A stretch of 64,000 nucleotides of DNA from Carnegiea gigantea. Its lineage: Eukaryota; Streptophyta; Magnoliopsida; Caryophyllales; Cactaceae. The position numbers were made by a program, and so were the translations under genes. The stretch covers positions 794,001 to 858,000 of the forward strand of contig JAKOGI010000186.1 in the NCBI GenBank assembly GCA_029747015.1, written 5' to 3'. Below, one piece after another: positions 56,893 through 64,000 of this stretch. The notes beneath the pieces are model-generated. The model had not been told where the DNA came from. It did no database searches and saw only the letters and a program-made list of their open reading frames with translations. Position 1 is the stretch's first letter. Each line of letters opens with the position of its first letter.

Positions 56893-59800
56893 CTAAGCAG
56901 CTGCTTTTGGGACTCTCATCCCGAACCCATGCTTCACCTTTTCAACCCTGATTCAAATCCACAGCCGTTGATCATATTAGATTGAAAATCATCCAAGATA
57001 AATGTATACAGATTACATACAGCCAAAGCACTGAATGTGATTGGAGGGTTTTCATTTAATCAATACCCTCGAGGCATCTTTAACTCAAAAAGACCACAAG
57101 TGTGCCTCAGATTATCCATATATAGTTACCATGGCACGTCTTGGATTGTAAAGGCAGAAATCAGTTCTCACACAAACTCATTGTAACTTACGCATTTGAT
57201 TCGAGAGCCCCCGAAAGCAGACTGCATGGTAATGAGTATTCCTTGTACTATGACCTTGCCAGCTAAACAAATGAAATGAACCATAATTCTAGGTACCACC
57301 ATATTCTAGCGGCTTATGAGTTGGGGCGAAGGGAGGGAGGGGATTGCACATGGTAAGTACAGTAGCTATGCACCCAGGATTGGATCAGGGCAAGAGAGCA
57401 GAATATATAAGGCTTCCCAAGGTTACAGGATTTTTGGTCAATGAGTAAGTCGCAAAGGATTTGTGACCATGCCCATACACTTGCTGTTTTAATTTTTTGG
57501 ATATTCAGCACCCATGTGCAAGTTTCTTTTTTGGGGGCGGGGGGTGGAGGAGGGGACTGCAAATTAGGAAGAGAACTAGGACTTACGTAGGGGCAAGTTT
57601 GCCAAGGCAGTCGAGTTCCAGACCGGCGTCTTCATCTACGACTCTCCCGGAGATTTCAAGGATGTAGGATCTATTCCTGGCAGCTGGAAGTCCTCTGGTG
57701 ACAAGCAAATCCAGGTCTTTCTGGTGGAGTTCTCTCCCATTCACAAAGACACCAGTATTTCCAGCAGCACATTTCTCTGGCATCGGATGATTGAACTCTT
57801 CAATGCACGGCTGCACAATTTTGGAAGCTTTTAAGATACTTCAAATCAAAAACTAACTAATGACGTCCGTAAACAGAGAGTTAGACTTTCCAGAACTTAC
57901 GGGAATAATGCCGAGACAAGGACCGCCCATCACACCCCAGAAACCAGCTCGGTAGTCATACCTGATAGAATAAAAAGCTTGAGAACCAATGAAACACTTG
58001 AAGAACTGTATAAACATGCACTTCAGTTAAACATAACAAATTCAATATGTAAAAACATAAAAACCAGCCAAACAGATGAGCATACAAAAAAATTGCATTG
58101 CACGAAAAGAAACCCACATTTTTGCCTCTTCAGGCTAGTACAGTGCGATTTGCAATATCAAGGTTAAGCTGTAAGCCTCAAGAACAAATGTCTCAATTAA
58201 GTGAAAGATCATATGATTTGATTCTGATGTTCCCTCACGATCATGTAGTTTCCAAACAAGGATTAATCTTAGGCTCAGTAAACCAATAAGAGCGATTCAT
58301 GTTCATTAAGTTGGAAATGGTCAAGAGGCTCGGCTATGCAAAAGTCTGGATCTGTGACTGACTGACGCCTTGCTCAAGGTTTTAACAACACAGGACCAAC
58401 AGCTTCGCCAGAGATTTTCATGTTAAGCCCAAAATGTAATCTGAATCCATATCCCCAGAGTCCCACCTATGCAGGCTGCACAGGGCTAATGTTCCCGTAA
58501 TAAATACACCACAGAGTAACTCAATCGTCACTTACAGCAGGACATCACAGCAGGAAGCAGCAGTTTTCTCCCCACATCTTTCTTTCAATTTTTTTTCCTT
58601 TTTTTTTGGGTCAGGGGGTTGGACGGGTTAGGCATAGATGGACATGTCTGTCGTCTGTCGACAATGTTGCACTACTAGCGAAGAAAGAAGCTCTCAAGCA
58701 CTCAAGCACTGAAAACTCGCTGTAAACTGCAGTTTACAACTTTACATGGAGGTCAGACAGAGGGCAGCAGGTTATTGATAATCTGATACCATCAGTCGCT
58801 AAATGAACTCAGCCCCCAGTCCCATTATAATATTTCAGTTTCTGTGACAGTCTCTTCAGTTGCTATCGACTCTAACTTGAATCTAAGGTGGTATACCACA
58901 AATGTTCGCATATAAATCTGAGTCCGCTAAAAAAGAAAAAAAAACCAAAAGCTTTACTGCAAGTACTTACCAGTATTGTCCAGGGTATACTGGACCAGCA
59001 AGCTTTTCTGCCTTCTTAACCAATCTATCTGGTATGAGATGTCCATTAACTGTTACATTTCTCTTTCCATTTTGCACAGTGTGACTAGATTTAGAGAAGT
59101 CTCGGAAGCTCTTCTTTATAATTCCTGCCAAGAATGCATCAACCCCTTTCTTGCCTTTTGGTTGATCATCCTCTCTGCACACATCTGTTGAGTCTTGTGA
59201 TGCACCATGATTTGCATAGTCTTTAAGTGATATGTCCAGCTCAGTTGCCAGTGACTCCTTCAAGGAGTTCTGCCGCATGGTGCTCTTGTTTGTCACCACT
59301 CTCTCTTGATCAGAGCGGCTACTCAAATTCCCCTTCCCACAACGGTTCACAGCACGGTATTTAGAAGTGTAATCAAAAGGATCTTGAAGAGGTGAACCGG
59401 GAGCAGAGGAAGTAGCTAGTTTTTCAGGAGGTTCAGCTGTAAAAGTAACTCCTTGTCTAGCAACAAAATCATCTGAAAAATGTTCATCCTCAGAAGTAGT
59501 AGCAGAAACTGAGTGAAGATTATGCATCTCTTCAGACTTGCCAGAGCTCACACCCTGGCCAGTTGATGAGGAAACAGGTTCTCTATCCATGGCTTGAAAA
59601 TCATAAACTGAGTTAGCATAGTCCTCAGAACAAACGCTGGTATTATCACGCCTTACATGGCCATGCCCCACCTCGGAACTGTCAACAGCTTCAGTTGTGC
59701 TTTCGTTTCCAGATGGGCTGACAAAAACAAGTTTTTCATCGACAATGGCAAAAGAAATTGCTGAGGAGCAGGCTCCGCAAGACACCTTCCACTCACCCTT

Positions 59801-61505
59801 TTTGCAAACCACTTTTTTGGGCAATTTGAGCAACTCAAAGCAGTTATGACATGTTACAAATGGAGCCCCACCAACTACAGGATAACAACGACGCCCATTG
59901 GCTAGAAGCACCCTCTGAGGACGAGCACGAGCAAAAGAACTCAGCTCAAGGTTCAGTTCACTTGGCCACCTTGAGTGAGGCTGTGGATTACAAGAACCCA
60001 TAGGAGCATTGAACATCTTAGAATTGCATCCATGTGGACCAAAAGCACTATGAACTTCATGATGGCATGGTACATCCTTGTTAGCAACATGATGAAACCT
60101 TCTATTGTTAAAAGTTGGCGGGATTTGTGAGGGAACATGTGGTTGCCCGTCACAACATTGATAGCACGAACAAGACATCTGGTGGCGTACCATATTATAC
60201 AGATGTGGATCAAAAGGGTCTGGCTCAGGAGTTACATGGTGAAGATGGCTTAGAATTCTCCGTGGAGGTCTCCTGAACGTTTGAGATTCAAATGGATCTC
60301 CAAAACCAGGAACATTATTTGAGCTCGACAATGGATTGTGGTAATTGTGACTAGCTATATCAGGCCTGTTAATGATAGGATATGGCTCATATCCATGCTC
60401 AAAATAAGGTGCTCCAGCAGCATGCTTATTAGGCGCAGAAAACTGTCTTGAAACTCGCTGAAAGCTAGATGGATGTTCATGAAAAATGTCATCACGATCA
60501 CCATAAGGTTCGACATTCGGTGCTCTGTGCTCCAATGGAACCGTCTCACGGGAGTTTTCACCCACATTGTGAACCCTACTCAATTGCTCCTTCAATTCAT
60601 CCAACTTCCTCAACAACTCCTCTCGGCCAGGATTCAGATACTCAGCTCCAGTAGCTCCGCTGCCTCCATTTCGAAAGTTCAAATCTAAATTATACTTAGA
60701 TGTTCCTTGCCCACCCAAATTTGAGCTCGAATACCTTGCCCCTTCTAAAAACCCTCTCCGAATCCTCCCAAACCGTTCTTCCTCCCCTCTCTCACTCAGT
60801 CCACGCTCGAACACCCGGCTGGATCTCCTTGAGCCATTGGCATTCTTAACATGGGTTTCCAAGTTATCAGCTTTTGAGTCCAAATTCCCATTGCCCAGTT
60901 CATTCTTACTTGAATTGCCATCCTGAATAACCCATTTACCCACTTCTAGCTTTGCATCATTCCCCAATTTTTGAGCAACAGTTTCAGTGCTCCCCAGAGC
61001 ATCACTAACCCTAGCCTCTGCATTCTCAACCCCAGAAACTGTCCCTTTTCCAACAAAGTTTTCTGTTTTACCCAATAAATTTTCAGATTTTTCAGGCAAA
61101 ACCCCCATTCTCTCCTCATAAGGCGTCTGTGAACCATTAGTCCCTTCCGGAATCCCTTTTTTTGCTGCAGATTCAGACATAAACATACATTAATTAAGAG
61201 AGAAAAAAGCAAAAGAAAACAAACACCGCCCCCCCTCCCCCCAAAAAAAATTAGCAGTCTCAAATCATGCAAAAACAGCATCTCAAGTGACCTAACCAAG
61301 AAATCGAACACTTTGGGAAAATGGGTAATCTCATTTGAAGCCAAAGATCAAAAACTGATATCAAACGTCAAAGAAAAACAATCGAAATACCTCGAAGAAC
61401 AGCACCACATCCACCACACTGATAGACAGAGTAATCAGGGAGCTCAGGCAGCAGATTCTCACACTTCGGGCAACGAACCAAACGCACCTTCGAAGTTTCA
61501 GCCAT
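56893..61505 (-). CDS. EDR4-like zinc-ribbon protein
   Basis: Plant-specific protein related to Arabidopsis ENHANCED DISEASE RESISTANCE 4, which dampens powdery-mildew defence and is linked to EDR1 and clathrin trafficking. Five exons (61391-61505, 58971-61164, 57901-57961, 57587-57810, 56893-56947) join in frame across GT-AG introns to give 882 residues. The N-terminal zinc finger is C12-X2-C15-X14-C30-X2-C33, the family signature. A long, polar, Asn/Ser/Glu-rich middle carries a likely coiled-coil stretch (ELLRKLDELKEQLSRV, near 220). The DUF3133-type zinc ribbon lies at about 455-510 with CHNC and CGAC pairs. The conserved C-terminus includes YDYRAGFWGVMGGPCLG, VFVNGRELHQKDLDLL and EKVKHGFGMR. 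Short last exons were placed by reading frame and family order. Confidence 0.88.
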
Positions 61506-64000
61506 TTTTCCACTCTATCTTGAGATCTCTCTTGAAAAATACATTATTCACAAGCTCAGCAGTAACATCATCATTGGTCTAAATTCTAAAACCCTTTGAA
61601 CCCAAAGGACAAGTTCTGGGGGTTTTTTTCTCCTTCCCCCCACTACCCTTTTTTCTTCTGGGCAAAATGTGAAGATGGGTAACAATAAATTGACCCAACA
61701 GGCATTAAAGAGGCTCCAAATTTAAAGGGGGGGAAATAGAGGGGGAGAGAGAAAGAGACTGAAACCCAGAAGTGAAAGTTACATACAACTGTTGTGCTCT
61801 GTACTAAGCACATCAGCAAAAATCTGAGGGCCCTGAAAGAAGCAAAAATTGAGGGGGAAAACCACAGGAAATCAAAAAGGAAAAACGAAATGAATGGGAT
61901 CATGGGACCCCTTTATCTTTGCTTTTTCTGGATTTCGCGTTTGAGGAAGGATTGTGGCCTCGCGGGTCGGGATTCTTTTTCGCCATCCTCGTGGTCTTTC
62001 ACATCAATAATAAAGTTTAACCCAGGAATATTTTTGCGTTTTTTGAGGCCTAAAGTCAGTGCCTGTGAGTGACTCTGAGCGAGAGTGATAGAGAGCCAGG
62101 ACATTAAACGGCATCGTTGGACTGGATTTGTTCAAAGGTTAATAATACTCTGTTTCCCTTTTTTCCAGGTTTCGTTTGCTTTTGGGGGGGGTATTCTTAG
62201 TTTCTCTTTTTTCATCGAATTTCAATGTTGAATGGCGTCTAGAGAAGAGAAAAAGAAACACTTAGCCGTTGTGTAAAGTGTGGATGGCCAAAATTCTCAT
62301 TACTATCCCCCGAAATCATGTGTTGTTTGTGCTTTTTTCTCGTATCCTTAAGTAATAAGGATCTTTGTACTTTAAAAACATATTTTTAATTGAATTATAA
62401 AGCTTAATAAATTCCCACGAATATAAAATTATAATGCGGATACATATATAAACGGCAAAAGTTCATTTTTTATGGTTTTTTTTCAAATAAAAATGAACAC
62501 GCATAGGAAATGATACTTAACAATTTACCAAATAATAATATAAACAACGAAAGCTCATTTTTCATGTAGCTATATGAGTTCAAAAATTATTGTTAAACTG
62601 ACGACACGTGGGATTTTTCCTGTCTCTTCCCTCACCTCAGACCCCATTGGACATAAGAGGTATACTTTCTTGCCATCAAAAAGAAAATAAAATTATACAA
62701 AAAAAAGAGCATAAATAAATATAAGGGTTGTTCCGCGATAAAGAGGTGCAAACATACAGGCCATAATGGGATAGGGACATATGGCAGACCCCATCCACCA
62801 CCATTAACCCAGCACTGCCTCTCCCACCATTGCTTCAATATTTTACATTTGCCTCCTTTAACTTCTAACGAATTGATGAGAAAACCTAATTCAAAAATCC
62901 CTTTTTTTTGGGATAAAATAATTTATAAAACTAGGCGCGCAAATTCTATGTTTGTTTCTTTCTTGAATTAATTCATTAATCATGATAAAAACATGAATTA
63001 ATTAATTAAGTAATGATGATACTGTTTAGTTGGTAAGTACATGAGTTTATGCTGTCAGCCAGACACACAAAATGCTAAGTAACAGATGACAAGACAAATG
63101 AGCTTTTTGTCAGCGCCTGTAATCAAATATTCAAATATTTGTTCCTCTGTCTCAGTTCTGATCTTGTCTTTTGCTCTTGGCTTCTTGCTTCATGAGTTCA
63201 TGGGATGATTTAATTAACTTTATCTATGATTAACATGATACATGAGCAATTAACGTGTTGCAGTACATGACCAATGCATATAATTAAGAATGTTTTCTTA
63301 AACAGCAATCATTAGTAGTTTGATGAAGCTCGCCTTGGTATTCTTATGTTGCTTTCAATGGACACTAACCACTTTAAACTCAATTAGCTTCTTTTTTTTT
63401 TTTTGGGGGGGGAAAGGATATGACTGTCAATATGTGATTGTTCTCAAATGCAGTTCAGAATAGTGAGATATGATAACAATGACGATAATAAGACTCAGTA
63501 AGTTCCATTACTTAAATTGAGGGAATATTTTTTTTCACTTTTCATAAAAAAATATAAAAAGTTGATCCAAATGAGAATTAATGTATGATTTGGAGTTTCA
63601 ACATATTTGGATAATATATCAGTTGAAATAAATTGACAAACATATTTTTAAAAGAGGGAACTTTTCGTTAATTGGTCTTTCAACCTTACAAATGAATGTG
63701 TCGAATTTGAAGGAATCAGTATTCGTTGCCATAATTCCATATGGTAGAATGTGGAATTAGGTTAATGAACTAAGGGACAACATCTTTGTCATGTTGATTG
63801 TGTTTAGTTGATTGAACTTGAGATTATAACATTTACAAATCTTCAAAACCCTTAAAATTTATGATGAATAAAATATTTTATTTTCAATGTTTTACAACAA
63901 AATCATTTTGCTACACATGAGATGGTGTAATTTGATTTAAGACAAGAACAAATGAGATGATATACAATGATATATTACCAATTACTCATTTTTTTAGAAT
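61506..64000. other. Promoter side of the EDR4-like gene and AT-rich flank
   Basis: About 61506-62100 is less AT-rich and includes the probable 5' UTR and promoter. Beyond that the sequence is AT-rich, with a T15/G9 tract at about 63391-63410. No further gene is recognised up to the window edge. Confidence 0.4.

Noticed and set aside
24067..61505. A co-regulated biosynthetic gene cluster linking UGTs, TBL and EDR4-like
   Set aside because: Only the UGTs are related by duplication. TBL and EDR4-like act in wall modification and defence trafficking, and no intact pathway enzyme lies among them.

Overview
The window is nuclear DNA of a flowering plant, most likely a eudicot. It shows GT-AG introns, AT-rich intergenic DNA with (AT)n tracts, plant-specific gene families (WRKY, UGT72, TBL, EDR4-like) and many small plant transposons. 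I cannot name the species.

Layout. From 1 to 10.4 kb there is no gene, only decayed LTR pieces, TIR elements and microsatellites. A three-exon group III WRKY transcription factor lies at 10809-13395 (+). From 13.4 to 24 kb there are two broken copies of a dihydroflavonol-reductase-like gene, one split by a young 2.6 kb copia-type element, followed by a LINE scrap and AT-rich DNA. From 24.1 to 48.8 kb there is a head-to-tail array of single-exon family 1 glucosyltransferases (UGT72 type), all on the minus strand. It has five intact genes (24067-25491, 32428-33870, 37894-39309, 41707-43119, 47349-48761), one full-length pseudogene (30148-31519) and one 3' fragment (46414-46875). From 50.2 to 53.3 kb (-) lies a three-exon TBL polysaccharide O-acetyltransferase. 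From 56.9 to 61.5 kb (-) lies a five-exon EDR4-like zinc-ribbon protein. The rest, to 64 kb, is AT-rich and has no recognised gene.

How the genes relate. The UGT array is a local tandem expansion. The intact copies keep the catalytic His/Asp dyad and the 44-residue PSPG box, so they probably glucosylate phenolics such as monolignols, hydroquinone-like compounds or flavonols. The broken reductase-like gene nearby belongs to a phenylpropanoid family, but nothing shows that it forms a pathway cluster with the UGTs. WRKY III and EDR4-like proteins are defence-related families, and TBL acts on the cell wall. No operon-like logic is expected here.

The least ordinary structures are mobile elements. 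One is a miniature LTR element whose two 182-bp LTRs are separated by only 18 bp containing the primer binding site. Another is a gag-protease-only copia element whose leader carries a second LTR and primer site from a TRIM family. A TRIM copy is interrupted by a Harbinger-type element. A TIR element carries four internal copies of a unit of about 176 bp. I did not find a convincing new multi-gene system.
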